Notes: generated from the letters alone by a model not told the origin. 64,000 nt of DNA from an uncultured Bacteroidales bacterium (GCA_902774055.1 CACYGX010000008.1:53561-117560), one strand, 5' to 3'; positions 8,404 through 17,373 are shown, numbered from the stretch's first letter. Translations and numbers: made by a program.

Positions 8404-9258
8404 ATGAAAATAATGAAATTAATGATGATCGCTGCACTTGCTATGATTGTTGCCACCTCATGTAGCCAGAACAGTCTGAGGGCCAAAAAGGGAAAGGCTC
8501 CCAAGATGCTGGTACTGTACTACTCCCTGACGTCGAACACCAAGACCGTGGCACAGGAAATCGCTACGCGCCTCCATGCCGACATCGAGGAAATTACTCT
8601 TGTAGAGCCCTACGACACCGCATTCCAGGCCACAATCGACCGTTGCAAGGCCGACCGCGAGAAAGGTATCACCCCTGAAATCAATCCCTTGAAGAGCAAG
8701 GTTGCCGACTATGATGTCGTGTTCATCGGCTATCCCATCTGGTTCGGCACTTATGCTCCCCCCATTGCCACCTTGCTCGATAAGATTGACTTGAGCGGCA
8801 AGACGGTAGTGCCGTTCTGCACCTTTGGCAGCGGCGGACTGGAGTCGAGTTCGAAGGATCTGGCCGCCAAGCAGCCCAAAGCCAAAATTCGACAAGGCTA
8901 CGGCGTGCGCGCCGCACGCTTGGATGCTGTCACCAAGGAGGTCGAGGATTTCTTGGCGCGCAACTCCTTTGCTGATGGCAAGTTTGATATGCCTGAGCCC
9001 TTCCCCGAGCAGCATCCCGTGAGCGCCGAGGAGGCAGCCATCTTTGATGCTGCCGTTGATGGCTATCCCATGCTTAACGCCAAGGCTACTGCGGTTGCTT
9101 CACGTAGCATACTTGATGGGGATGGCACTGAATACCAGTTCACCGCCATGGACAAGCCTCGTGAGGATAAGCCCGATATGCCTCCTGCCAGCGAAATCCA
9201 AGTCTATGTGCTCGTCGAGAAGGACAAGGCTCCTGTCTTCACACGTGTCGTGAGATAA
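8404..9258 (+). CDS. Flavodoxin-domain lipoprotein
   Basis: The 284-residue protein begins with a lipoprotein signal ending in the lipobox-like IVATSCSQ (Cys near 20). A flavodoxin fold follows. LVLYYSLTSNTKTVAQEIA (about 36-54) is the FMN phosphate-binding loop, and VFIGYPIWFGTYAPP (about 107-121) and FCTFGSGGLESS (about 140-151) are the flavin-contact loops. The remaining 85 residues are of no recognised domain. The protein should sit on the periplasmic side of a membrane and carry FMN, so a periplasmic electron-transfer or quinone-reductase-like role is inferred. Partners are not evident in the neighbourhood. Confidence 0.82.
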   Translation: MKIMKLMMIAALAMIVATSCSQNSLRAKKGKAPKMLVLYYSLTSNTKTVAQEIATRLHADIEEITLVEPYDTAFQATIDRCKADREKGITPEINPLKSKVADYDVVFIGYPIWFGTYAPPIATLLDKIDLSGKTVVPFCTFGSGGLESSSKDLAAKQPKAKIRQGYGVRAARLDAVTKEVEDFLARNSFADGKFDMPEPFPEQHPVSAEEAAIFDAAVDGYPMLNAKATAVASRSILDGDGTEYQFTAMDKPREDKPDMPPASEIQVYVLVEKDKAPVFTRVVR

Positions 9259-9283
9259 CCGCTGTCCATACAGCAACAATGAC

Positions 9284-9332
9284 ATTACCCCATGCAAACG
9301 GGCGATTTAAGGGCCCATTTGCATGGGGTAAT
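9284..9332. terminator. Long-stem hairpin after the flavodoxin gene
   Basis: A perfect 15-bp stem, ATTACCCCATGCAAA paired with TTTGCATGGGGTAAT, encloses a smaller GGGC/GCCC stem. There is no U-tract, so it may be a Rho-assisted end, an mRNA stabiliser or an operator-like site. No gene lies in 9259-9459. Confidence 0.55.
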
Positions 9333-9401
9333 CACTAATAATGATGAGGCTAGCAGAAAGAAACCGCCCGATTTTGGGATTTTACATCATCATAAGTAGG
9401 T

Positions 9402-9409
9402 ATAATTTT
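9402..9409 (+). promoter_or_regulatory. Promoter -7 element of the interrupted porin gene
   Basis: TAATTTTG is an exact match to TAnnTTTG and lies about 50 bases before the ATG at 9460. The promoter looks intact even though the gene is interrupted. Confidence 0.6.
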
Positions 9410-9459
9410 GCACCGTCAATCAGACGAACTATCATAACAGCAAATTATCGCTACACAAT

Positions 9460-10536
9460 ATGATGACAAAAAAACTATTCATTTCTGCTATTTTCACGAT
9501 TATGATCGTTGCAGGAGGGAACGCCATACACGCCCAGGACTCAACCAAGACATTCGTTCCAATTCTCAACTACACTGCCGACCTGGTCGTTAATACACAC
9601 GGCGGCATCAAGACCGGCGCCCTCTATCTGGGCTATGGTGAACTCGGTATTGAAATCAACCCATGGAAAAACGGCCAGTTTAACTTCACCATTGCCTCGA
9701 CCCACGGCGGCGAGCCGTCAAGCGAACTGGTGGGCGACTGGCAGGTATTTGACAACATCGAGGCGGGAAATCACATTTTTGCTCTTAATGCATGGTATAG
9801 TCACACCATCAACAAGGTTACCGTCAAAGCAGGTTTACAGGATGTCAACGACAGTTACTCGGCGTGTGACGCGGCTGGTAACATGCTGAACACTTCCTTC
9901 GGCGGGAACCAGGTGCTGCTCTCGGCCGGCAACGTGCCCACAATGCCTTGTAATGGACTGGGTATCAATGCGGAATGGAAAATCAGCAAGTCGCTTACAT
10001 GGCAAGCCGGCATCTTTGATGGTGGAGTTATCGATCTAGATGACGGCAACAAGTTCAACCTGAGACACGAGTTGAGTAGCAGCAAGGGATATGTAATTGT
10101 CACCGAGGCGGCTCTCAGTCCTGCTGATGCGCTTTTACTCAAGGCATGAGCCTTCTATCACACTGGGCTTGAAAACAATGGATACTACGCTTCCTGTGAG
10201 AAATTATTCCAGATGCAGGGTGAACGCAGCATCAACGCTTTTGTCACAGGAGGCTATGCCCCTCGAGCCACAGATGCCGCTACTGCCAGCATCACCTGCG
10301 GAGCGACACTGACATCACTATTCAGCAAGAGTGGCGCTGACGCGTTGTGTGCCGGATTGGCCACCGTGCATCTTGACGGTCAGAAATGGGAAACCGCCAT
10401 CGAACTGAATTACCGCTACCAGTTGGGCCGCTATTTCTATGTTTCGCCCGACTTACAGTGGATTCTCAACCCCATTGGCGCCCCAGAGGGCAAGCATGCG
10501 CTGGCGACCACATTAAGACTTGGATTTGAACTATAA
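9460..10536 (+). pseudogene. Carbohydrate-porin-like outer membrane protein, interrupted by one in-frame TGA
   Basis: The reading frame from 9460 has a signal peptide (MTKKLFISAIFTIM onward, cleavage after AQ) and beta-strand-rich outer membrane sequence. It stops at TGA 10147-10149. The same frame continues without any shift to 10536 and ends in a typical barrel terminus, TLRLGFEL. The text around the stop reads LLLKA-stop-AFYHTGLENNG. The architecture resembles OprB-like carbohydrate-selective porins, where an aromatic residue, most simply Trp (TGG), would be expected at this place. With readthrough the product would be 358 residues. This is either a recent nonsense mutation or a base-call error. 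The porin assignment is moderate and the interruption is directly visible. Confidence 0.75.
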
Positions 10537-10550
10537 TGCCGCAATGATGT

Positions 10551-10600
10551 AACTAGTGCGCCAGGAACGGCCACGCCAAGGCGAGGCCCTACAGTCACTG
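10551..10600. repeat. Imperfect GC-rich hairpin, REP-like
   Basis: The stretch contains GGCC-AC-GCC-AA-GGC-GA-GGCC, and on the minus strand it is preceded by GTAGG. A similar GTAG-started GC hairpin lies at 18052-18078. The two may be degenerate copies of a short intergenic repeat, but the similarity is weak. Confidence 0.3.
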
Positions 10601-10635
10601 GTTGTCCGTGGTATTTACTAAGAGTTTTGAATTTC

Positions 10636-11190
10636 TTATTGCTTTGGGTGCTCGGCTAGGTAGCGCCACATGGGGGCAGCCATGAGGGCCTGTAGTTGGC
10701 GGTTCTCGCGCAGCATCGCCTCGACCTCGTCACGTGACAGCAACAGCACGGCGATGTCTTCACCTGCGTCCAGATGCTGGTCGCTGATGCGCTCCACGCC
10801 CTCGGCCAGGAAGCAGTGAGTGATGTTGTCACAGATGCTGGGATTCTGGCCCACCGTCATGATTTCGCGCCACTGGCCGCCGCCATAGCCCGTTTCCTCG
10901 AGCAGTTCGCGCTGTGCTGCCTGTAAGGGGGATTCACCCTGCTCCACTACACCAGCGCACAGTTCATCGAGCACGACGTCCATCGCGTGACGGTACTGGC
11001 GCACCATGACAAACTCTCCCCTACCCGTGATGGCGATGATGTTGACCCACTCGGGGTATTCCAGCACATAATGCTCGGGATTGATGCGTCCGTCGGGCAA
11101 CTGTACCTTATCGACGCGGGCAGTGAGCCAAGGCCGTTGGATGATGTAACGGCTCTCGAGCGTGGTCCATTTCTTGATTTCCTTTGCCAT
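10636..11190 (-). CDS. Nudix hydrolase, ADP-ribose pyrophosphatase type
   Basis: The 184-residue protein starts at the ATG at 11190. The longer open frame to 11796 is antisense to the UpxY gene and is not used. The Nudix box is perfect: G-x5-E-x7-RELLEETGY at about 80-102. The N-terminal part, with PEHYVLEYPEWVNIIAITGRGEFVMVRQYRHA, is typical of the ADP-ribose/NDP-sugar pyrophosphatase subgroup. It would hydrolyse a nucleoside diphosphate-linked substrate in the cytoplasm. It is divergent from the UpxY-gmd-fcl operon with about 100 bases between them. The exact substrate cannot be told. Confidence 0.9.
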   Translation of the reverse strand: MAKEIKKWTTLESRYIIQRPWLTARVDKVQLPDGRINPEHYVLEYPEWVNIIAITGRGEFVMVRQYRHAMDVVLDELCAGVVEQGESPLQAAQRELLEETGYGGGQWREIMTVGQNPSICDNITHCFLAEGVERISDQHLDAGEDIAVLLLSRDEVEAMLRENRQLQALMAAPMWRYLAEHPKQ

Positions 11191-11258
11191 AATTAATGGT
11201 GTTTCTGTAATTATAACGGGAAAAGGGGCAGATTGGTGCACAGTTGCAAAAAAAACAG

Positions 11259-11266
11259 TAACTTTG
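11259..11266 (+). promoter_or_regulatory. Promoter -7 element of the upxY-gmd-fcl operon
   Basis: TAACTTTG matches TAnnTTTG, and TTGG lies about 22 bases upstream (11233-11236). Its position rules out the TTG at 11233 as the translation start. It supports initiation at the GTG at 11290, which has AAGGA seven bases before it. No flanking inverted repeats were seen, so this promoter does not look invertible. Confidence 0.65.
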
Positions 11267-11289
11267 CAATCGTGGAAGTAAGGACAATC

Positions 11290-11856
11290 GTGAAAAAGGG
11301 ACGCGAGGAGAAGGTGTGGTTTGCCATCCGCGTGACCTATAACCGTGAGCTCAAGGTCAAGGAAGACCTGGACGCCCGCGGCATTACCAATTTCGTGCCC
11401 ATGCAGTACCGCCGCGAGGAACGCCACGGCGTGATGGTCAAGCGACTCGTGCCCAGCGTGCACAACCTCATCTTTATCCACATCACGCCCAGTGACATGA
11501 AGGATTACAAGATGACGACCGACCTGCCCATCCGCTACATCATGAACCGCGAGACCCACAAACCCATCACCGTGCCCGCTCACGAGATGGAAAACTTTAT
11601 CAAGGTGGCAGGCACCTATGACGAGAAACTCATCTACCTCAACCCTGACCCGGGCGATTTCTCCAAAGGCGAACGCGTGCGCATCATCGGCGGCACATTC
11701 GCAGGTGCCGAGGGCGTATTTGTCCGCGTCAAGGGCGACCGCCGCGTGCTCATCAATGTCGAAGGCCTCGTTGCCGTTGCCACCACCTTTGTCCACCCGT
11801 CGATGATCGAGAAAATCACCGATGCTGACCCGAAAACTCTAGATAACGCACTATAA
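11290..11856 (+). CDS. UpxY-type transcription antiterminator (NusG paralogue)
   Basis: The protein (about 188 residues from the GTG at 11290; 11272 is an alternative) has an N-terminal NGN domain ([21 protein letters not shown]). The C-terminal KOW-like segment is [32 protein letters not shown]. This is the architecture of UpxY, the specialised NusG paralogues that allow elongation through capsule operons in Bacteroides. It is the first gene of an operon with gmd and fcl, which fits such a role. No UpxZ-type repressor lies next to it. The start choice rests on the promoter position and the AAGGA site. Confidence 0.82.
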   Translation: MKKGREEKVWFAIRVTYNRELKVKEDLDARGITNFVPMQYRREERHGVMVKRLVPSVHNLIFIHITPSDMKDYKMTTDLPIRYIMNRETHKPITVPAHEMENFIKVAGTYDEKLIYLNPDPGDFSKGERVRIIGGTFAGAEGVFVRVKGDRRVLINVEGLVAVATTFVHPSMIEKITDADPKTLDNAL

Positions 11857-11863
11857 TATCACA

Positions 11864-12946
11864 ATGAACGAGAATAACCAGAAAGTCGCCCTCATCACGG
11901 GCATCACAGGCCAGGATGGCTCCTATCTGGCCGAGTTCCTGCTAGACAAGGGCTATGAGGTGCACGGCATCCTGCGCCGCAGCAGCAGTTTTAATACAGG
12001 GCGCATCGAGCATCTGTACCTCGACGAGTGGGTGCGCGACATGAAGCAGCGCCGACTCATCAACCTGCACTATGGCGACATGACCGACAGCAGTTCGCTC
12101 ATCCGCATCATCGAGAAAATCCAGCCCGATGAAATCTACAATCTGGCGGCTCAGAGCCACGTTAAGGTGTCGTTTGACGTGCCCGAATACACGGCCGAGA
12201 CCGATGCCGTGGGTACCCTGCGCCTCATCGAGGCAGTACGTATCGCCGGGCTCGAGAAGGCTACACGCATCTATCAAGCCAGCACAAGCGAGCTCTACGG
12301 CAAAGTGCAGGAGGTGCCGCAAAGCGAGACCACGCCGTTCTATCCCCGCAGCCCCTATGGTTGCGCCAAACTGTACTCGTTCTGGATCATGAAGAACTAC
12401 CGCGAGAGCTACGGCATGTTCTGTGCTAACGGCATCCTGTTCAATCACGAGAGCGAACGCCGCGGCGAGACCTTCGTCACACGCAAGATTACTGTTGCCG
12501 CCTCGCGCATCGTCCACGGCTTGCAAGACAAGCTGTACCTGGGCAACCTTAATGCCCTGCGCGATTGGGGGTATGCCAAAGATTATGTGGAGTGCATGTG
12601 GCTCATCCTGCAGCAAGACGAACCCGATGACTTTGTCATCGCCACTGGCGAATACCACACTGTGAGGGAGTTCTGCACCCTAGCCTTCCAGCATGCCGGC
12701 ATTGAACTCGAGTGGCAGGGCGAGGGCATCAACGAGAAGGGTATCGACAAGGCTACAGGCCGAGTGCTCGTCGAGGTTGATCCGAAATACTTCCGTCCCG
12801 CCGAGGTGGACCAACTGCTTGGCAACCCCACCAAGGCCAAGAACCAATTGGGCTGGAACCCGCGCAAGACCTCGTTTGAAGACCTGGTGCGCATTATGAT
12901 GGAGTATGATCTGCAGCACATTAAGAAAATCTATCACCTGAAATGA
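11864..12946 (+). CDS. gmd: GDP-mannose 4,6-dehydratase
   Basis: The 360-residue protein is an extended short-chain dehydrogenase of the GMD family. It converts GDP-D-mannose to GDP-4-keto-6-deoxy-D-mannose, the first step to GDP-L-fucose. The NADP-binding motif [15 protein letters not shown] is at about 10-24. The catalytic Ser/Thr-Glu region is [10 protein letters not shown], and the YGCAK motif gives the catalytic Tyr and Lys. The gene is seven bases after upxY and overlaps fcl by four bases (ATGA), so translation is coupled. Length and motifs are normal. Confidence 0.97.
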   Translation: MNENNQKVALITGITGQDGSYLAEFLLDKGYEVHGILRRSSSFNTGRIEHLYLDEWVRDMKQRRLINLHYGDMTDSSSLIRIIEKIQPDEIYNLAAQSHVKVSFDVPEYTAETDAVGTLRLIEAVRIAGLEKATRIYQASTSELYGKVQEVPQSETTPFYPRSPYGCAKLYSFWIMKNYRESYGMFCANGILFNHESERRGETFVTRKITVAASRIVHGLQDKLYLGNLNALRDWGYAKDYVECMWLILQQDEPDDFVIATGEYHTVREFCTLAFQHAGIELEWQGEGINEKGIDKATGRVLVEVDPKYFRPAEVDQLLGNPTKAKNQLGWNPRKTSFEDLVRIMMEYDLQHIKKIYHLK

Positions 12947-14013
12947 ACAGCAATTCTAAAATCTACGTGGCCGGACATCGCGGCCTCGTAGGCAGCGCCA
13001 TCTGGAACAGCCTCCAGCGCAAAGGCTACACTAACCTCGTTGGCCGCACCCATCAGGAACTTGACCTGATGGACGCCGCCGCAGTGAAACGTTTCTTTGA
13101 CCAGGAACAGCCCGAATATGTCGTGCTTGCCGCTGCCCACGTGGGCGGCATTATGGCTAATCTCAAATACCGCGCCGACTTCATCTTCCAAAACCTTGCT
13201 ATCCAGCAGAACGTCATCGGTGAGAGTTGGCGCCACGGAGTGAAGAAACTGCTCTTCCTGGGCAGCACCTGCATCTACCCGCGAGAAGCGCCCCAGCCCA
13301 TCAGCGAACAAGCCCTGCTGACATCGCCACTGGAATATACTAACGAGCCCTACGCAATCGCAAAAATCGCGGGCCTGAAAATGTGTGAGTCGTTCAATCT
13401 GCAATATGGCACCAATTTCATCGCCGTCATGCCCACCAACCTGTACGGTCCGCGAGATAACTTCGACCTCGAGACAAGCCACGTCATGCCGGCGATGATC
13501 AGGAAGATGCACCTGGCCAAAATGCTCAACGAGGGCAACATGGACGGCATACGTGCCGATTTGGACCGCCGCCCCGTTGAAGGCGTCAATGGCGAGGCCA
13601 CAAACGAGCAGATTATCGCCACATTGGCAAAATACGGCATCCTGCCCGACCGCCTGCGCCTGTGGGGTACAGGAGCGCCCATCCGCGAATTCCTGTGGAG
13701 CGAGGACATGGCCGACGCCAGCGTCTATTGCATGGAGCACATTGACTTCAAGGACGTGCGCGGCGCGGGTGACGAGGTGCGCAACTGCCACATCAACATC
13801 GGCAGTGGCAAGGAAGTCACCATCAAGCAGTTGGCAGAACTTGTCCAGGCCACTGTGGACTACCACGGCGCCATCGAATGGGACAGCACCAAGCCCGACG
13901 GTACCCTGCGCAAACTCACCGACGTGAGCCGCCTGCACGCCCTCGGCTGGCACCACACCATGGAACTCGAGGACGGCGTCCCCGCCCTCTACCATTGGTA
14001 TCTGAACAACTAA
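12943..14013 (+). CDS. fcl: GDP-L-fucose synthase
   Basis: The 356-residue epimerase/reductase has the nucleotide motif [13 protein letters not shown] near the N-terminus, the [13 protein letters not shown] segment that carries the catalytic serine and cysteine, and the YAIAKIAG motif with the active Tyr and Lys. It converts the gmd product to GDP-L-fucose, which is used for fucosylated surface glycans and glycoproteins in Bacteroidales. It overlaps gmd by ATGA. An insert of about 25 residues (near [19 protein letters not shown]) is longer than in the E. coli enzyme. A diverged copy of the last 24 coding bases is found at 15181, beyond the next gene. Confidence 0.96.
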   Translation: MNSNSKIYVAGHRGLVGSAIWNSLQRKGYTNLVGRTHQELDLMDAAAVKRFFDQEQPEYVVLAAAHVGGIMANLKYRADFIFQNLAIQQNVIGESWRHGVKKLLFLGSTCIYPREAPQPISEQALLTSPLEYTNEPYAIAKIAGLKMCESFNLQYGTNFIAVMPTNLYGPRDNFDLETSHVMPAMIRKMHLAKMLNEGNMDGIRADLDRRPVEGVNGEATNEQIIATLAKYGILPDRLRLWGTGAPIREFLWSEDMADASVYCMEHIDFKDVRGAGDEVRNCHINIGSGKEVTIKQLAELVQATVDYHGAIEWDSTKPDGTLRKLTDVSRLHALGWHHTMELEDGVPALYHWYLNN

Positions 14014-14029
14014 AAAACCAAAGATAATA

Positions 14030-15148
14030 ATGATTATGTCAAGCCTCAAAACGCTCAAGTACTGTGTCGCTATCATTTTGTCGCTACTGTTCTCAGTCCA
14101 TGCTCAGGCAGTATTAATCGATGGCATCAATTATACCCTCAACAGTAATGGTACCGCAACTGTAATACCAGGCAGTACCAACACTTCAGGGTCTGTGATG
14201 ATTCCCTCGGCGGTAATTTCATCGACCTACGAGGCCTACTATGTCACATCAATATCGAGTTATGCATTTGAGAATTGCAGGAATATGACCTCAGTCACTA
14301 TTCCTTACACGATAGAATCGATAGGCTCGTATGCCTTCTGTGGCTGCTCATCATTGATGACGTTTACCAACTACAGCAATGCCCTCACCACAATCAACGC
14401 TTACACTTTCTCTGGATGCAAGTCATTGAATTACTTCACGATACCGGGCACCATCACAAGAATCGGGAATGATGCTTTCAGTGAATGCAGTTCATTACAA
14501 TCCATCGTCATTCCTAATTCAGTCACGATGATTGGGGAATACGCTTTTGCTGGTTGCACACAGTTGTCTTCCTTCTCAGTTCCGAGGTCAGTAACCTCTC
14601 TTGTTGGCAATGTCATTTCGGGATGTACCAGCCTCACTTCAATCACGGTAGCATCGGACAATCCTGTTTACGACTCCAGGGATAACTGCAATGCTATTAT
14701 TCACAAAAGTAGCAACAAGTTGATTAGCGGTTGTAAAACAACTACCATACCAAACACAGTAACGGCCATTGGAGATGACGCATTCTACCACTGTAAAGAC
14801 TTGACTAGTGTGATTATCCCCAAATCAGTCACAAGCATTGGCTATGATGCCTTCTATCTTTGCTCTTCGCTGGCCAAAGTGACGTGCATGGCGACCACTC
14901 CTCCCACAATAAGCGTCTCTTCGACATTTCCTTCTTCTACTTATCAAAATGCGCCCCTTCATGTGCCAGCCAATTCAGTACAAAGTTATAAAACCGCAAA
15001 TTATTGGAAAAACTTTGTGACTATCATTGGTGATGCCGATGGAGACCCAGGCACAACCACCAACCCGAAATGTGATGTCAATGACGACGGAGAAATCACT
15101 ATAGCCGACGTCAATATGGTAATTGACGCAATCCTTGGCAACAACTAA
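14030..15148 (+). CDS. BspA-like LRR protein with a single dockerin loop
   Basis: The 372-residue secreted protein has a signal peptide (to about AQA, residue 26). BspA-type LRR_5 repeats run from about 65 to 300, with repeated phrases such as SIGSYAFCGCSSL and TSIGYDAFYLCSSL. A C-terminal dockerin-like calcium loop, DVNDDGEITIADVNMVIDAIL (about 350-370), is present only once, where two are usual. The gene follows fcl after 16 bases but is functionally unlike it. A copy of the fcl tail lies downstream, so this gene may have been inserted at the end of the operon. A surface adhesion role is inferred. Confidence 0.82.
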   Translation: MIMSSLKTLKYCVAIILSLLFSVHAQAVLIDGINYTLNSNGTATVIPGSTNTSGSVMIPSAVISSTYEAYYVTSISSYAFENCRNMTSVTIPYTIESIGSYAFCGCSSLMTFTNYSNALTTINAYTFSGCKSLNYFTIPGTITRIGNDAFSECSSLQSIVIPNSVTMIGEYAFAGCTQLSSFSVPRSVTSLVGNVISGCTSLTSITVASDNPVYDSRDNCNAIIHKSSNKLISGCKTTTIPNTVTAIGDDAFYHCKDLTSVIIPKSVTSIGYDAFYLCSSLAKVTCMATTPPTISVSSTFPSSTYQNAPLHVPANSVQSYKTANYWKNFVTIIGDADGDPGTTTNPKCDVNDDGEITIADVNMVIDAILGNN

Positions 15149-15180
15149 CAGATGGCGTAACGGCCATTTTGCCGACTCCT

Positions 15181-15204
15181 CGCCCTCTACCGTTGGTACC
15201 TCAA
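15181..15204 (+). repeat. Remnant copy of the fcl 3' end
   Basis: This 24-base stretch matches the last coding part of fcl (13983-14006) at 21 of 24 positions. Read in the matching frame it encodes ALYRWYL, where fcl has ALYHWYL. It lies downstream of the LRR gene, so the LRR gene is flanked by two fcl tails. Confidence 0.6.
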
Positions 15205-15280
15205 GCCTTGGACCCCAACCGGGGCTTTGATTTCTTTACAAAAAGGCGGTTTTTACTTATAATTAGACAAAATTTCTTTT

Positions 15281-15324
15281 GAGCCGACAAAAATCAAATT
15301 TTTTATCGGCTCAATTCTTTTTTT
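15281..15324 (+). terminator. Intrinsic terminator after the fucose/LRR operon
   Basis: GAGCCGA pairs with TCGGCTC, and the stem extends inward through complementary A- and T-runs. AATTCTTTTTTT follows. It ends transcription before the promoter at 15341. Confidence 0.75.
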
Positions 15325-15340
15325 ACACAATTATTCTCAG

Positions 15341-15348
15341 TATATTTG
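15341..15348 (+). promoter_or_regulatory. Promoter -7 element of the secreted-protein gene
   Basis: TATATTTG matches TAnnTTTG and lies 38 bases before the ATG at 15386, directly after the terminator. Confidence 0.6.
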
Positions 15349-15385
15349 CCAATCGCTTAATTATTAATTAAAAACTTGTCACATT

Positions 15386-17110
15386 ATGAGATTTAAAACT
15401 ACTCTATTCTTGCTGGCATCACTGCTGACGACCAGCATGTTTGCCCAATCACCTTATGGAAACATCGAGGACAAGGGCAACGCATTTATCAATCAGCGGC
15501 AGGCCCGCACGGTGAATAAGAATGTACGCTTTGCCGACAATGCTTTCACCATGGCGCTCCAACCCAAGGCCGAAGCCCCTACCGAGCTCGACTCCAGCCT
15601 GTTTGTTCAGCCCGAAGGCGAACTGCAGCTCATGAGGCGCTCAGGCACCGATTACCTGCCTGTTTGGGGTCAACCCGCTCCCGCCGACTATGAGGAGAAA
15701 GGCACCTATGTGGTAAAGGGCACCGACGGCAACTACTACTTCAAGAACTTCGTTACCAACATGTGCAATGGCGGCACGTGGGTCAAGGGCGAGGTCGAAG
15801 GCAACGTCATCAGCGTGAAAACGGGGCAAATCTGCACCCAGTTGTGGTATGACAACGGCGTGACCAACGAAGTCTATACCTACTACCTCCACGCTCTCAA
15901 GGAGCAAGAGGAAGTGGGCGTTGACTGGGAGGGCAACGAGTACACCTACACGACCTTTGTACCTGACGAGGATGTTACCGAAATCAAGTTCAACATCGAG
16001 GCCGACGGCACCATCACCTCCCAAGACGGCAACCTGCTCTACGGCGGCATTGAGGAAAATGAGGATGGCACATACTCCTGGCCCGGATATGGCGACATGA
16101 ACTGCACCTTCTACCCCTTTGACGAAGAGCCCCAAACGGCACCCGAAGAGGTTGAATTCAGCGACTTTGTGTTCAGCAACTATCCCTATGCCACCGACAT
16201 CGAATACCGCATCCTCGAGGGCGGCATCCTTGACAACGTGCTCTATGTGAAAGGGCTCGCCCAGATCATTCCCGAAGCAGTCATCAAGGCCCAGATCGAT
16301 GGCGACAAGGCACGCATCGAGACCAACCAGTTCCTGGGCGTTGACCAGACCTACAGCACGCTGGTGTACCTCAAGCCATGCAGCTACACCATCGAAACTG
16401 ACGAATGGGGATGGAGCACCATCTACACCGATGAGGTCAGCGAAATGATCATGGACTATGATGCCGAAGCCTGCCGATTCAGCAACGACGAACTCGGCCT
16501 GCTCATCAATGCAGGCAAGATGGAAGTGCTCACCCATGAGCAATACCTGCGTCCCACTTTCTACCGATTCGAGGAAACACCCGCAACGCCCTCCGATCCC
16601 GTGTGGACACAGTACTACCCCTACACAGAGGCCGATTTTGGCTCATGGGGATATGCAGGCTTTAACATCTACCCCTCGGACGTTGACGACAACTACATCT
16701 TGCCCGACAAGCTGTTCTACACCTGCTACCTCGACGAGACACCACTCGTGTTCAGCACTGAAGATTACCCCGAGTTGGAAGAGGACATGACAGTGATTCC
16801 CTATGCCTTCGCCAACAACGACATCGTTGCCTATAAGGAGACGCACTACGTCTACTTCCATCGCGGCGACTTCGACAAATTCGGCGTACAGACCATCTAC
16901 CGCGGCGGCGGCGAGGAGAGACGCTCACCCATCGTTTACTACGCCGAGTCGGGAGTTGACGAAGCCTTCGACAACAATGCAACCGTCATCGAGACCGCCT
17001 ATTACGACCTGCAGGGCCACCGTCACAACGGCCTGAACACCGGCCTGAACATCGTGGTCATGAAGTACTCCAACGGCACCACCAAGACCACTAAGGTAAT
17101 GGTAAGATAA
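15386..17110 (+). CDS. Secreted protein of unknown function with T9SS-like C-terminal tail
   Basis: The 574-residue protein has a clear signal peptide (cleavage after MFAQ). The body is rich in aromatic and acidic residues and shows no domain that I recognise. The C-terminal 40 residues (YYDLQGHRHNG, then GLNIVVMKYSNG and TTKVMVR) fit the Por/type IX secretion C-terminal signal. That predicts passage across the outer membrane and surface anchoring. It has its own promoter and a strong terminator, so it is a single-gene unit. Apart from secretion, no function can be inferred. Confidence 0.75.
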   Translation: MRFKTTLFLLASLLTTSMFAQSPYGNIEDKGNAFINQRQARTVNKNVRFADNAFTMALQPKAEAPTELDSSLFVQPEGELQLMRRSGTDYLPVWGQPAPADYEEKGTYVVKGTDGNYYFKNFVTNMCNGGTWVKGEVEGNVISVKTGQICTQLWYDNGVTNEVYTYYLHALKEQEEVGVDWEGNEYTYTTFVPDEDVTEIKFNIEADGTITSQDGNLLYGGIEENEDGTYSWPGYGDMNCTFYPFDEEPQTAPEEVEFSDFVFSNYPYATDIEYRILEGGILDNVLYVKGLAQIIPEAVIKAQIDGDKARIETNQFLGVDQTYSTLVYLKPCSYTIETDEWGWSTIYTDEVSEMIMDYDAEACRFSNDELGLLINAGKMEVLTHEQYLRPTFYRFEETPATPSDPVWTQYYPYTEADFGSWGYAGFNIYPSDVDDNYILPDKLFYTCYLDETPLVFSTEDYPELEEDMTVIPYAFANNDIVAYKETHYVYFHRGDFDKFGVQTIYRGGGEERRSPIVYYAESGVDEAFDNNATVIETAYYDLQGHRHNGLNTGLNIVVMKYSNGTTKTTKVMVR

Positions 17111-17135
17111 CCCATCAGCCCACCAAAGACCAACA

Positions 17136-17164
17136 AAAAGACGGGACTCACATCCCGTCTTTTG
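17136..17164 (+). terminator. Intrinsic terminator
   Basis: AAAAGACGGGA pairs with TCCCGTCTTTT around a six-base loop, 25 bases after the stop codon. The U-rich 3' arm makes it a good Rho-independent terminator. Confidence 0.85.
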
Positions 17165-17231
17165 TTATATCAAAGCCACAAACCCACACATATCCACCTC
17201 AAATCAAGCACATTACCCACCACCAAAAAGT

Positions 17232-17247
17232 TGGCACGGTAATTGCA
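17232..17247 (+). promoter_or_regulatory. Sigma-54 (RpoN)-type promoter
   Basis: TGGCACGGTAATTGCA matches the sigma-54 consensus TGGCACGN4TTGCW at every fixed position, with ten bases between the -24 GG and the -12 GC. It lies in an intergenic region, and transcription would start near 17258. No enhancer-binding activator gene is in the window. Confidence 0.7.
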
Positions 17248-17257
17248 GATATAGGTT

Positions 17258-17338
17258 CGAACTCATAATTTTTGGAGGTTTTTTAGGGTTAAACATGATT
17301 GTCAGCATCCCTCGTGAGAGTCATGCTGATTTTTTTTG
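17258..17338 (+). ncRNA. Candidate sigma-54-dependent small RNA
   Basis: From the predicted start near 17258 to the U-run ending near 17338 is about 80 bases. The 3' end is a terminator hairpin, CAGCAT (17303-17308) paired with ATGCTG (17323-17328), followed by eight T. The next gene has its own TAATTTTG promoter right after the U-run, so this is better read as a separate short transcript than as its leader. A short ORF starting at 17295 would run through the hairpin and is not convincing. Confidence 0.4.
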
Positions 17339-17346
17339 TAATTTTG
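17339..17346 (+). promoter_or_regulatory. Promoter -7 element of the sugar acetyltransferase gene
   Basis: TAATTTTG matches TAnnTTTG and lies 28 bases before the ATG at 17374, abutting the T-run of the preceding terminator. Confidence 0.6.
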
Positions 17347-17373
17347 CAATCACAATACTAATTGACCTGAAAG

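Noticed and set aside
10147-10149. TGA read as selenocysteine or as Trp by a changed genetic code.
   Set aside because: TGA is used as a normal stop elsewhere in the window (for example at 12944-12946 and 7418-7420), an RF2 gene is present, and no SECIS-like hairpin was seen after the codon.
11233-11266. An invertible promoter before the UpxY gene, as in Bacteroides capsule loci.
   Set aside because: No pair of inverted repeats flanks the promoter within the visible intergenic DNA.
11190-11796. N-terminal extension of the Nudix protein.
   Set aside because: It is antisense to the UpxY gene, and the family start is at 11190.
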